NCBI GenBank assembly: GCA_027489835.1
Contig: JAIXZF010000263.1
Span: forward strand, 1-6,661
Direction: 5' to 3'
Origin: Hyphomicrobiales bacterium
Lineage (GTDB): Bacteria > Pseudomonadota > Alphaproteobacteria > Rhizobiales > Beijerinckiaceae
DNA length: 6,661 nucleotides
The notes under the pieces were generated by a model, which saw only the letters and a program-made list of their open reading frames with translations, did not search any database and was not told the DNA's origin. Below, piece after piece: positions 1-6,661 of the stretch (position 1 is its first letter; each line of letters starts with the position of its first letter). The translations under genes and the position numbers were made by a program.

Positions 1-387
1 CTGATGGCGACGCTGGGCGCAAGCCTCGGCGTCGTGAAGCCCGGCGCCGTCGAGATCGGGCTCGCCGTGGGCGGCTCGGTCAGCCAGCAGCATGGCTTCG
101 TGCATGCCGGAGCCGTGGCGGCCATCGCCGACTCCGCCGCGGGCTTCGCCGCGCTCAGCCTGATGCCGCCAGGGGCGGGCGTGCTGACCACCGAGTTCAA
201 GATCAACCTCATCGCCCCGGCTGCCGGCGAACGGCTCGTGGCGCGCGGCCGCGTGGTTAAGGCCGGCCGGACGCTCACGCTGGCGCTCAGCGAGGTCTAC
301 GCCGTGAGCGGAGGGAGCGAGAAACTCTGCGCCTTCCTCACCGCGACGCTCATGACGATCGAGGGCCGCGAGGGCGTCAGCGACTGA
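1..387 (+). CDS. PaaI-family hotdog-fold thioesterase, 5' end outside the window
   Basis: This is probably an acyl-CoA thioesterase of the PaaI/hotdog superfamily, which hydrolyses thioesters such as aryl- or acyl-CoA in the cytoplasm; the substrate cannot be read from the sequence. The diagnostic stretch is QQHGFVHAGAVAAIADSAAG (residues 28-47 counted from the ATG at position 4). It contains the HG...HAG motif and an Asp (D43) at the place of the PaaI catalytic acid, followed by the long central hotdog helix. The C-terminal half (VLTTEFKINLIAPA, then GRVVKAGRTLTLALSEVYA) fits the beta-strands of the family. The frame is open to the window edge. Family members usually have 10-20 more N-terminal residues, and the LMATLGA sequence resembles an internal part of them, so the ATG at 4 is probably not the true start. 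The gene is separated from atpH by 223 bases and has no evident functional link to ATP synthase. Confidence 0.85.
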   Translation: MMATLGASLGVVKPGAVEIGLAVGGSVSQQHGFVHAGAVAAIADSAAGFAALSLMPPGAGVLTTEFKINLIAPAAGERLVARGRVVKAGRTLTLALSEVYAVSGGSEKLCAFLTATLMTIEGREGVSD

Positions 388-454
388 TCCGGCGCATTCG
401 ACCAAGGTTCCACGGCGCAATGCTGCACTGCGGCTTTTCGTCGGCCCGGTCGGG

Positions 455-482
455 TTGCGCGCCCCCCATCAGCATGCTAGGG
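455..482 (+). promoter_or_regulatory. Possible housekeeping-sigma promoter for the atp operon
   Basis: A TTGCGC hexamer at 455-460 is followed after 16 bases by CTAGGG at 477-482. This resembles, weakly, the TTGaca / CTAtat pattern common in alphaproteobacterial promoters. The position, about 130 bases before the atpH start, is reasonable for an operon promoter. The -10 match is poor, so this is a candidate only; transcription could also start elsewhere in the 223-base gap. Confidence 0.25.
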
Positions 483-518
483 CACCCACGCTTTCGGGGG
501 ACCAGCGGTGCCCCGGAA
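480..518 (+). promoter_or_regulatory. Two overlapping leader inverted repeats upstream of atpH
   Basis: GGGCACC at 480-486 pairs perfectly with GGTGCCC at 507-513. Overlapping it, TTTCGGGG at 492-499 pairs with CCCCGGAA at 511-518 (8 pairs with one G-U, 11-base loop). The two stems share bases 511-513, so they cannot both form. They would lie in the 5' untranslated RNA if transcription starts near the promoter candidate just upstream. A regulatory role is inference; in GC-rich DNA short stems of this size can arise by chance. Confidence 0.3.
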
Positions 519-610
519 TGTCTCCATTCATGCGCGGCTGGCGCGGTCCGGATGCACCCCGGTTTCGGGTCTTTGCGGCCGGATTTCATGGACAAGAGAG
601 AGCGACAGAC

Positions 611-1170
611 GTGGCCCAGGGCGGTTCAATCGTATCAGGCGTGAGCGGGCGCTACGCGTCGGCGCTGTTCGAGCTAGCGCATGAGATGAAGGCCATCGAC
701 GCGGTCGGCGCCTCGCTCGACCAGTTCGCGGCCATGATCGAGGGCAGCCCCGACCTGCAGGGCCTGATCCGCAACCCGGTGTTCACGGCCGAGGAGCAGT
801 CGGCTGCCGTCAGCGCCATCCTCGCCAAGGCCGGCATCGACGGCGTGGCCGCCAATTTCATTCGCCTCGTGGCGGCCAAGCGCCGCCTCTTCGCGCTGCC
901 CGGCATGATCGCCGGCTTCCGCCAGCTCGTCGCCGACTCGCGCGGCATCGTGCGCGCCGAGGTCACGGTGGCCGAGCAGCCCTCCGAGGCCCAGATCAAG
1001 GACATCGCCGCCGCGCTGAAGCAGACGGCCGGCAAGGATGTCGTCGTCGACCTCAAGGTCGACCCGTCGCTGATCGGCGGCCTCGTCGTGAAGATGGGCT
1101 CGCGGATGATCGACGCTTCGCTGAAAACCAAACTCAACTCGATACGCCTTGCGATGAAAGAGGTCGGCTG

Positions 1171-1171
<1 letters not shown>
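611..1171 (+). CDS. atpH: F1F0 ATP synthase subunit delta (AtpH)
   Basis: Delta is part of the peripheral stalk that ties the alpha3-beta3 head to the F0 b subunits, holding the stator against rotor torque at the cytoplasmic membrane. The 186-residue product has the usual length. Its N-terminal helical domain opens with GSIVSGVSGRYASALFELA (residues 5-23), typical of alphaproteobacterial delta subunits. The conserved C-terminal signature runs through DPSLIGGLVVKMGSRMID (151-168) and ends LKTKLNSIRLAM. I chose the GTG at 611 because a purine-rich AAGAGAGAG lies 8-16 bases before it and the protein then begins exactly where family members do. The longer TTG start at 455 adds unrelated residues, and the in-frame GTG at 641 would cut the conserved N-terminus. 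The stop TGA overlaps the atpA ATG by one base (TGATG), suggesting translational coupling. It is the first gene of the F1 operon. Confidence 0.96.
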
Positions 1172-2700
<1,529 letters not shown>

Positions 2701-2716
2701 GTCTGTGCAGTAAGGG

Positions 2717-2796
2717 CGTCATCGCGAGCGCAGCGAAGCCATCCGACCGGTCCCGCGCCGCAGGATTGCTTCGCCGCTCCGCCCCTCGCGATGACG
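2717..2796. repeat. REP-like palindromic repeat between atpA and atpG
   Basis: The left arm at 2717-2744 begins CGTCATCGCGAG and ends GCGAAGCCATCC. The right arm at 2763-2796 is its imperfect reverse complement, with GGATTGCTTCGC inside and CTCGCGATGACG outside. The outer 12 bases pair perfectly and the inner 12 pair with one mismatch; the middle of the right arm carries about six extra bases. The 18-base loop contains the palindrome GACCGGTC. The pattern (CGTCATCGCGAGCG..GCGAAGC.ATCC and its inverse) resembles the dispersed intergenic palindromes common in Hyphomicrobiales genomes; that family recognition is from memory. It fills most of the 125-base atpA-atpG gap and, if transcribed, would form a strong hairpin in the operon mRNA. 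Confidence 0.75.
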
Positions 2797-2805
2797 GGAT
2801 GACGG
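2790..2805. repeat. Tandem 8-base repeat GATGACGG x2
   Basis: GATGACGG occurs twice back to back at the outer edge of the palindromic repeat (2790-2797 and 2798-2805). The first copy is part of the right arm; the second lies outside it. This could be a terminal duplication or a remnant of a neighbouring repeat copy. Confidence 0.6.
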
Positions 2806-2825
2806 CGCGCTAAAGGATTGTCCGA

Positions 2826-3701
2826 ATGCCCTCGTTGAAAGACCTTCGCACGCGCATCGCCTCGGTGAAGGCGACGCAGAAGATCACCAAGGCGATGCAG
2901 ATGGTCGCCGCCGCCAAACTGCGCAAGGCGCAGATGGCCGCCGAGGCCGCGCGCCCCTATGCCGAGAAGATGGAAGCCGTGCTCTCCAACCTCGGCGCCG
3001 GCGTCGACGTGTCCTCCGCGCCGCGGCTGCTCTCGGGCACCGGGGCCGACAAGGTGCACCTGCTGGTGGTCTGCACCGCCGAGCGCGGCCTGTGCGGCGC
3101 GTTCAACTCGTCGATCGCGCGCCTGGCCCGCGAGCATGCCAACCGGTTGCTGGCCGAGGGCAAGACCGTCAAGATCCTGTGCGTCGGCAAGAAGGGCAAC
3201 GACGCCCTGCGCCGCACCCATGGCGCCTACATCATCGACCTGATCGAGTTCCGCGCCGTGAAGCAGATGAGCTTCACCCAGGCCGACGAGGTCGCCTCGC
3301 GCGTGCTCCGGATGTTTGAGGCCGGCGAGTTCGACGTCGCGACCCTGTTCTTCTCGAAGTTCCGCTCGGTGATCTCGCAGATCCCGACCGCGCAGAAGAT
3401 CGTGCCCGCCGAGATCCCGGCGCGCGCCGCGTCCAAGGGCGCGCAGTCGGTCTACGACTACGAGCCCGACGAGGCCGAGATCCTCACCACGCTGCTGCCG
3501 CGCAATGTCACGGTGCAGGTGTTCAAGGCGCTCCTCGAGAACGCCGCCTCCGAGCAGGGCGCGCGCATGTCCGCGATGGACAACGCGACCCGCAACGCCG
3601 GCGACATGATCAAGAAGCAGACCCAGAAGTACAACCGGACCCGCCAGGCGATGATCACGAAGGAACTGATCGAGATCATCTCGGGCGCCGAAGCGCTGTA
3701 A
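2826..3701 (+). CDS. atpG: F1F0 ATP synthase subunit gamma (AtpG)
   Basis: Gamma is the central rotor shaft inside the alpha3-beta3 head and couples proton-driven c-ring rotation to ATP synthesis. The 291-residue product is of normal length. The N-terminal helix (MPSLKDLRTRIASVKATQKI, continuing KAMQMVAAAKLRKAQ, residues 1-36) and the C-terminal helix (about 240-291) form the antiparallel coiled-coil shaft. Between them is the Rossmann-like domain, with the conserved ERGLCGAFN (86-94). The family signature is ITKELIEIISGAEA (277-290). A good ribosome binding site AAGGA (2813-2817) sits 8 bases before the ATG, so gamma translation can initiate independently despite the palindromic repeat upstream. 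The TAA stop overlaps the ribosome binding site of the next gene. Nothing is missing or truncated. Confidence 0.98.
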   Translation: MPSLKDLRTRIASVKATQKITKAMQMVAAAKLRKAQMAAEAARPYAEKMEAVLSNLGAGVDVSSAPRLLSGTGADKVHLLVVCTAERGLCGAFNSSIARLAREHANRLLAEGKTVKILCVGKKGNDALRRTHGAYIIDLIEFRAVKQMSFTQADEVASRVLRMFEAGEFDVATLFFSKFRSVISQIPTAQKIVPAEIPARAASKGAQSVYDYEPDEAEILTTLLPRNVTVQVFKALLENAASEQGARMSAMDNATRNAGDMIKKQTQKYNRTRQAMITKELIEIISGAEAL

Positions 3702-3713
3702 GGAGACGGATCG

Positions 3714-4133
3714 ATGGCCCTCACGCCCCTGATGACGACCCACGCCACCACGCGCGGCGGCCGCGACGGCCGCACCTCGCTGGAAGATGGCAAGATGGTG
3801 CTCGGCATGTCGCTGCCCAAGGCGCTGGCGCCCGGCGCGCAGGACGGCATGAACCCCGAGCAGCTCTTCGCCATGGGCTGGTCCTCCTGCTTCGGGCAGG
3901 CGGTGATCGCGCTGTCGAAGAAGCATGGCGTCGACGCCAGCCGCGCCGCGGTGACCTGCGCGGTGACGCTCAACAAGGACGAGACCTCCTTTGCCCTCAC
4001 GGCCGAGATCACGGTCTCGATCCCCGGCGAGGACGCCGCCAAGGTGAAGGCGCTCGTCGAGGACGCCCACCAGATCTGCCCCTATTCGAAGGCGACGCGC
4101 GGCAATGTGCCCGTGACGCTGACCGTTGCTTGA
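3714..4133 (+). CDS. Ohr/OsmC-family organic hydroperoxide peroxidase inside the atp operon
   Basis: This is a thiol peroxidase of the Ohr/OsmC family, which reduces organic (lipid-type) hydroperoxides using a reactive cysteine pair, re-reduced in known Ohr proteins by lipoylated proteins. The 139-residue protein has all four expected active-site residues: R17 in GGRDG, E49 in NPEQLFA, the peroxidatic C59 in SSCF and the resolving C122 in CPYSKATRGN. The spacings (R to C 42, E to C 10, C to C 63) agree with Ohr, and GGRDG plus NPEQLFA favour the Ohr subgroup over OsmC. An additional Cys lies at 82. AAGGAG at 3700-3705, overlapping the atpG stop, is 8 bases before the ATG. It sits 12 bases after atpG and 24 before atpD, leaving no room for its own promoter except inside atpG, so co-transcription is likely. 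Its place among F1 genes is unusual. I leave the symbol blank because several paralogous names are possible. Confidence 0.93.
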   Translation: MALTPLMTTHATTRGGRDGRTSLEDGKMVLGMSLPKALAPGAQDGMNPEQLFAMGWSSCFGQAVIALSKKHGVDASRAAVTCAVTLNKDETSFALTAEITVSIPGEDAAKVKALVEDAHQICPYSKATRGNVPVTLTVA

Positions 4134-4157
4134 CCGAGACGAGATCGGAGACACATC

Positions 4158-5624
4158 ATGGCTAAGGCCACAACCAAGGCTCCGGCTGCCGCCGAGACCA
4201 CCTCCAACAAGCCGATGGGCAAGATCACGCAGGTGATCGGCGCCGTCGTGGACGTCCGCTTCGAGGGCGAGTTGCCCGAGATCCTGAACGGCCTCGAAAC
4301 CGAGAACCTCGGCAATCGCCTCGTGCTCGAGGTCGCCCAGCACCTCGGCGAGAACTCCGTGCGCTGCATCGCGATGGACTCGACCGACGGCCTGGTCCGC
4401 GGCCAGCCCGTGCGCGACACCGGCTCGCCCATCATGGTCCCCGTCGGCGAGGCCACGCTTGGCCGCATCATGAATGTCATCGGTGAGCCCATCGACGAGG
4501 CCGGCCCGGTGGTCGGCGAGGCGATGCGCGGCATCCACCAGCCCGCCCCGAGCTACTCCGAGCAGTCCACGGACGCGCAGATCCTCGAGACGGGCATCAA
4601 GGTCGTCGACCTTCTCGCGCCCTATGCCCGCGGCGGCAAGATCGGCCTGTTCGGCGGCGCCGGTGTCGGCAAGACCGTGCTGATCCAGGAGCTCATCAAC
4701 AACATCGCCAAGGCCCATGGCGGCTTCTCGGTGTTCGCCGGCGTCGGCGAGCGCACCCGCGAGGGCAACGACCTCTATCACGAGTTCATCGAGTCGGGCG
4801 TGAACAAGAAGGGCGGCGGCGAGGGCTCCAAGTGCGCCCTCGTCTTCGGCCAGATGAACGAGCCCCCGGGCGCCCGCGCCCGCGTCGCGCTCTCGGGCCT
4901 GACCATCGCGGAGCATTTCCGCGACAAGGGGCAGGACGTCCTGTTCTTCGTGGACAACATCTTCCGCTTCACCCAGGCCGGCTCGGAAGTGTCGGCGCTG
5001 CTCGGCCGCATCCCCTCGGCGGTGGGCTATCAGCCGACGCTCGCCACCGACATGGGCGCGCTGCAGGAGCGCATCACCACCACCGACAAGGGCTCGATCA
5101 CCTCGGTGCAGGCCATCTACGTGCCCGCGGACGACCTGACCGACCCGGCGCCGGCCGCCTCGTTCGCCCACCTCGACGCGACGACGGTGCTGAACCGCTC
5201 GATCGCCGAGAAGGGCATCTACCCGGCGGTGGACCCGCTCGACTCGACCTCGCGCATGCTCTCGCCCGACGTCGTCGGCCAGGATCACTACCAGGTGGCC
5301 CGCATGGTCCAGCAGACCCTGCAGCGCTACAAATCGCTCCAGGACATCATCGCCATCCTGGGCATGGACGAGCTCTCGGAAGAGGACAAGCTGACCGTGG
5401 CCCGCGCCCGCAAGATCGAGCGCTTCCTCAGCCAGCCCTTCTTCGTGGCCGAGGTGTTCACCGGCTCGCCGGGCAAGTACGTCAAGCTGGAAGACTCCAT
5501 CAAGGGCTTCCGCGGGCTGTGCGAAGGCAAGTACGACCACCTCCCCGAAGCCGCCTTCTACATGGTCGGCACCATCGAGGAAGCGATCGAGAAGGCGCAG
5601 CGCCTGGCGGCTGAGGCCGCCTGA
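4158..5624 (+). CDS. atpD: F1F0 ATP synthase subunit beta, catalytic (AtpD)
   Basis: Beta carries the catalytic sites that make ATP from ADP and phosphate. The 488-residue protein has an Ala/Thr/Lys-rich N-terminal tail (about 1-20) before the beta-barrel that begins GKITQVIGAVVDVRF. Key elements are Walker A GGAGVGKT (166-173, with K172), GERTREG (197-203) with catalytic E198 and R199, Walker B VLFFVDN (261-267, D266), the signature PAVDPLDSTS (356-365), and the torque-transmitting DELSEED loop (404-410). All are intact. GGAG at 4147-4150 lies 7 bases before the ATG. An alternative start at M20 would remove the tail, but the upstream ATG has the ribosome binding site and similar tails occur in related bacteria. 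The gene follows the Ohr gene by 24 bases and is separated from atpC by a 109-base GC-rich structured spacer. Confidence 0.99.
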   Translation: MAKATTKAPAAAETTSNKPMGKITQVIGAVVDVRFEGELPEILNGLETENLGNRLVLEVAQHLGENSVRCIAMDSTDGLVRGQPVRDTGSPIMVPVGEATLGRIMNVIGEPIDEAGPVVGEAMRGIHQPAPSYSEQSTDAQILETGIKVVDLLAPYARGGKIGLFGGAGVGKTVLIQELINNIAKAHGGFSVFAGVGERTREGNDLYHEFIESGVNKKGGGEGSKCALVFGQMNEPPGARARVALSGLTIAEHFRDKGQDVLFFVDNIFRFTQAGSEVSALLGRIPSAVGYQPTLATDMGALQERITTTDKGSITSVQAIYVPADDLTDPAPAASFAHLDATTVLNRSIAEKGIYPAVDPLDSTSRMLSPDVVGQDHYQVARMVQQTLQRYKSLQDIIAILGMDELSEEDKLTVARARKIERFLSQPFFVAEVFTGSPGKYVKLEDSIKGFRGLCEGKYDHLPEAAFYMVGTIEEAIEKAQRLAAEAA

Positions 5625-5628
5625 TCGC

Positions 5629-5669
5629 GCCCGGCCGTCGGCGCGGCACGGCCGGGCTCACGCCCGGCC
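5629..5669 (+). promoter_or_regulatory. Overlapping GC-rich hairpins in the atpD-atpC spacer
   Basis: GCCCGGCCGT at 5629-5638 pairs perfectly with ACGGCCGGGC at 5648-5657 (10 pairs, 9-base loop). The second arm can instead pair with the following GCCCGGCC: GGCCGGGC at 5650-5657 with 5662-5669 (8 pairs, loop TCAC). The two structures exclude one another, giving an arrangement like a three-arm switch. No U-run follows either stem, so neither is a standard intrinsic terminator. The strong stems could act as 3' stabilisers of the atpD message or lower atpC expression; the function is inference. Confidence 0.5.
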
Positions 5670-5679
5670 CCTTCGCCCA

Positions 5680-5691
5680 TCGGCCGGCCGA
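5680..5691. repeat. 12-base perfect palindrome before atpC
   Basis: TCGGCCGGCCGA is an exact palindrome in the atpD-atpC spacer, 42 bases before the atpC start. Its core GGCCGGCC recurs twice after atpC (6152-6159 and 6186-6193). It could be a protein-binding site or simply a GC-rich self-complementary stretch. Confidence 0.4.
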
Positions 5692-5733
5692 CGCCTTTCG
5701 ACTGCCCACTCCCGACCGCCTGCGGAGCGACCC

Positions 5734-6135
5734 ATGGCCACCTTCCACTTCGAACTCGTCTCGCCGGAGAAGATGCTGTTCTCGGGCGCCGTCGACAGCG
5801 TGGCGCTGCCGGCCTCCGAAGGCGACATGACCGTGCTCGCCGGGCATGCCCCAAGCATGACGACGCTCAAGCCCGGCGTGGTCACCATCGCGGAAGGCAA
5901 GGGGTCGCCCCGCCGCCTGTTCGTGCGCGGCGGCTTCGTCGACATCAACGAGGCGGGCCTCACCATCCTCGCCGAGCATGCCATCCCGCTCGAGGATCTG
6001 AAGCCCGAGATGATCGCGGCCGACATCAAGAACGCGATGGAAGACGTGGCGGACGCCAAGACGGTCGAGGCCCGCGTCGCGGCGCAGGCCAAGCTCGACG
6101 GCCTCAGGCAGCTCCAGGGCGCGATCGTCAGCTGA
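5734..6135 (+). CDS. atpC: F1F0 ATP synthase subunit epsilon (AtpC)
   Basis: Epsilon sits at the foot of the rotor, contacting gamma and the c-ring, and in many bacteria restrains ATP hydrolysis. The 133-residue product has the N-terminal beta-sandwich (about 1-85) with FELVSPEKMLFSG, the conserved ASEGDMTVLAGHAP (27-40) and VRGGFVDI (64-71), then a C-terminal region (about 86-133). That region starts PLEDLKPEMI and is Ala-rich and predicted helical, as in the mobile inhibitory helices of the family. GGAG at 5724-5727, 6 bases before the ATG, supports the start. It is the last F1 gene and is separated from atpD by 109 bases containing strong inverted repeats. This spacing is longer than at other junctions in the operon apart from atpA-atpG. 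It converges with the GFA gene 91 bases downstream. Confidence 0.97.
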   Translation: MATFHFELVSPEKMLFSGAVDSVALPASEGDMTVLAGHAPSMTTLKPGVVTIAEGKGSPRRLFVRGGFVDINEAGLTILAEHAIPLEDLKPEMIAADIKNAMEDVADAKTVEARVAAQAKLDGLRQLQGAIVS

Positions 6136-6149
6136 TCGGCTGAGCGGGC

Positions 6150-6213
6150 GCGGCCGGCCGCCTGCCTTCATCGCGTCATCGCCTTGGCCGGCCAGTCCCG
6201 GCTGAAAGAGCCG
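6150..6213. terminator. Possible transcription end zone between convergent atpC and GFA genes
   Basis: The 91-base convergent gap contains a perfect palindrome GCGGCCGGCCGC (6150-6161). A second GGCCGGCC (6186-6193) can pair with the first across a 26-base loop. A small hairpin, CGGCT-GAAAG-AGCCG, lies at 6199-6213. None is followed by a run of T on either strand, so a classical intrinsic terminator is not evident. If transcription ends here it may be Rho-dependent or rely on the stems alone. Confidence 0.3.
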
Positions 6214-6221
6214 TCATCCCG
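6173..6221. repeat. Fragments of the REP-like repeat downstream of atpC
   Basis: GCGTCATCGC at 6173-6182 is identical to the outer left edge of the palindromic repeat at 2716-2725. GCCGTCATCCCG at 6210-6221 is the exact reverse complement of 2795-2806 at that repeat's right edge. The sequence in between does not align with the inner arms. This may be a decayed or partial repeat copy; the matches are short (10 and 12 bases), so chance in a GC-rich genome is not excluded. Confidence 0.35.
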
Positions 6222-6226
6222 AACTC

Positions 6227-6619
6227 TCAGTCCTCGGTGCGGCCCTTTCGGTCGCTGTCGCGCTCGTGCCGGTGCCGGACGGGAAAGGGCGGCAGCCAGC
6301 TCTCGCGCCGGATGGTCCAGAGCTCGTAGGTGGGCTGGAAGCGGTCGGTCTCGTCCAGCGCGCCGAGGTTGACCTCGACTTCATCGCCCGAGTGCCCGAA
6401 CACCGACGAGCCGCAGCGCGGGCAGAAATTGCGCCCCTCATAGTCGCGCGTCTCGCCCTCGACGGTGACCGCTTCCGCCGGAAAGATGGCCGAGCAGTGG
6501 AACAGCGCGCCGTGATGTTTGCGGCAATCGAGGCAATGGCAAACGCCGACGCGCCAGGGACGGCCCGTCGCGACGAAGCGAACATCCCCGCACAGGCAGC
6601 CTCCGGCGAATCGGTCCAT
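6227..6619 (-). CDS. GFA-family (Gfa/CENP-V type) zinc-binding protein
   Basis: This is a small zinc-binding protein of the GFA family, named after glutathione-dependent formaldehyde-activating enzyme (Gfa); most members have no proven activity. The 130-residue product keeps all seven family cysteines. C8 and C10 (GGCLCGDVRF) with C66 and C69 (FCPRCGS) match the structural zinc site of Paracoccus Gfa, and C27, C29 and C32 (CHCLDCRK) match the second zinc site. The short Arg/His/Asp-rich tail (RHRHERDSDRKGRTED) is not part of the fold. I chose the ATG whose complement is at 6617-6619 because GGAGG (6626-6630, minus strand) lies 6 bases upstream; the in-frame TTG at 6637 would place that site inside the gene. 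It is convergent with atpC and not part of the atp operon. A role in formaldehyde handling would be a guess, since no formaldehyde genes are visible nearby. Confidence 0.9.
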   Translation of the reverse strand: MDRFAGGCLCGDVRFVATGRPWRVGVCHCLDCRKHHGALFHCSAIFPAEAVTVEGETRDYEGRNFCPRCGSSVFGHSGDEVEVNLGALDETDRFQPTYELWTIRRESWLPPFPVRHRHERDSDRKGRTED

Positions 6620-6661
6620 GACGTGCCTCCGGCCCAAAAAGCCGAATGGCTACACCCGTGC

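Larger units (their letters stand above)
388..610 (+). other. Gene-free leader region upstream of atpH
   Basis: This 223-base interval between the thioesterase gene and atpH holds no supported gene. The atpH frame is open back to a TTG at 455, but the 52 extra codons read as Arg/Pro/His-rich sequence unlike any delta-subunit N-terminus. The interval contains a weak promoter candidate (455-482), two competing inverted repeats (480-518), a small imperfect hairpin (556-570, ACCC...GGGT followed by TCTTT), and the purine-rich ribosome binding site of atpH (AAGAGAGAG, about 594-602). I see no convincing intrinsic terminator for the thioesterase gene. Confidence 0.6.

Noticed and set aside
416..438. 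Possible terminator of the thioesterase gene (CGCA...TGCG followed by GCTTTT)
   Set aside because: The stem has only four base pairs and a poor interior, and the T-run is short and not directly adjacent.
455..610. N-terminal extension of AtpH from the in-frame TTG at 455
   Set aside because: The extra 52 residues do not resemble delta subunits, whereas the GTG at 611 has a purine-rich ribosome binding site and gives the normal 186-residue protein.
4832..5614. Second plus-strand frame of 260 codons inside atpD
   Set aside because: It is out of frame with a fully conserved beta subunit, and its Arg/Gly/Pro/His-rich translation is a codon-bias shadow.
6620..6637. Longer start of the GFA protein at the TTG at 6637
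   Set aside because: GGAGG is placed correctly for the ATG at 6619 and would be inside the coding sequence with the longer start.
6635..6652. Minus-strand AGCC-ATTC-GGCT followed by TTTTT, resembling a small terminator or leader hairpin before the GFA gene
   Set aside because: The stem is only four base pairs and the upstream context is outside the window, so neither a terminator nor a promoter can be supported.

Overview
This GC-rich window carries the F1 half of a bacterial F-type ATP synthase, encoded on the plus strand in the order atpH (delta), atpA (alpha), atpG (gamma), atpD (beta), atpC (epsilon). F0 genes (atpB, atpE, atpF) are absent, and the F1 genes stand as a separate unit. That layout, together with the delta, beta and epsilon sequences (a 186-residue delta opening GSIVSGVSGRYA and a beta with an Ala/Thr/Lys-rich N-terminal tail), points to an alphaproteobacterium, most likely Hyphomicrobiales (Rhizobiales). 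I cannot name the genus from the sequence alone.

Layout: 1-387 is the 3' part of a PaaI-type hotdog thioesterase whose start lies before the window. 388-610 is a gene-free leader with a weak promoter candidate and hairpins. 611-5624 holds atpH, atpA, atpG, an Ohr/OsmC-type peroxidase gene and atpD. 5734-6135 is atpC. 6227-6619, on the minus strand and convergent with atpC, is a GFA-family zinc protein (Gfa/CENP-V fold).

The five F1 subunits assemble as alpha3-beta3-gamma-delta-epsilon. AtpA and AtpD keep their Walker motifs, arginine finger, catalytic glutamate and DELSEED loop, so the enzyme looks fully functional. The most unusual feature is the intact organic-hydroperoxide-resistance gene between atpG and atpD, spaced 12 and 24 bases from its neighbours with its own ribosome binding site. 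It is therefore probably co-transcribed with the ATP synthase.

Gene spacing is uneven. atpH and atpA overlap by one base, and atpG, the Ohr gene and atpD are closely packed. The two places where a three-copy subunit gene is followed by a one-copy subunit gene (atpA to atpG, atpD to atpC) instead have spacers of 125 and 109 bases filled with inverted repeats. The first is a REP-like palindromic element, of which short fragments recur after atpC. Nothing here amounts to an entirely new system. The points worth following up are the embedded peroxidase gene, the structured spacers and the leader hairpins.
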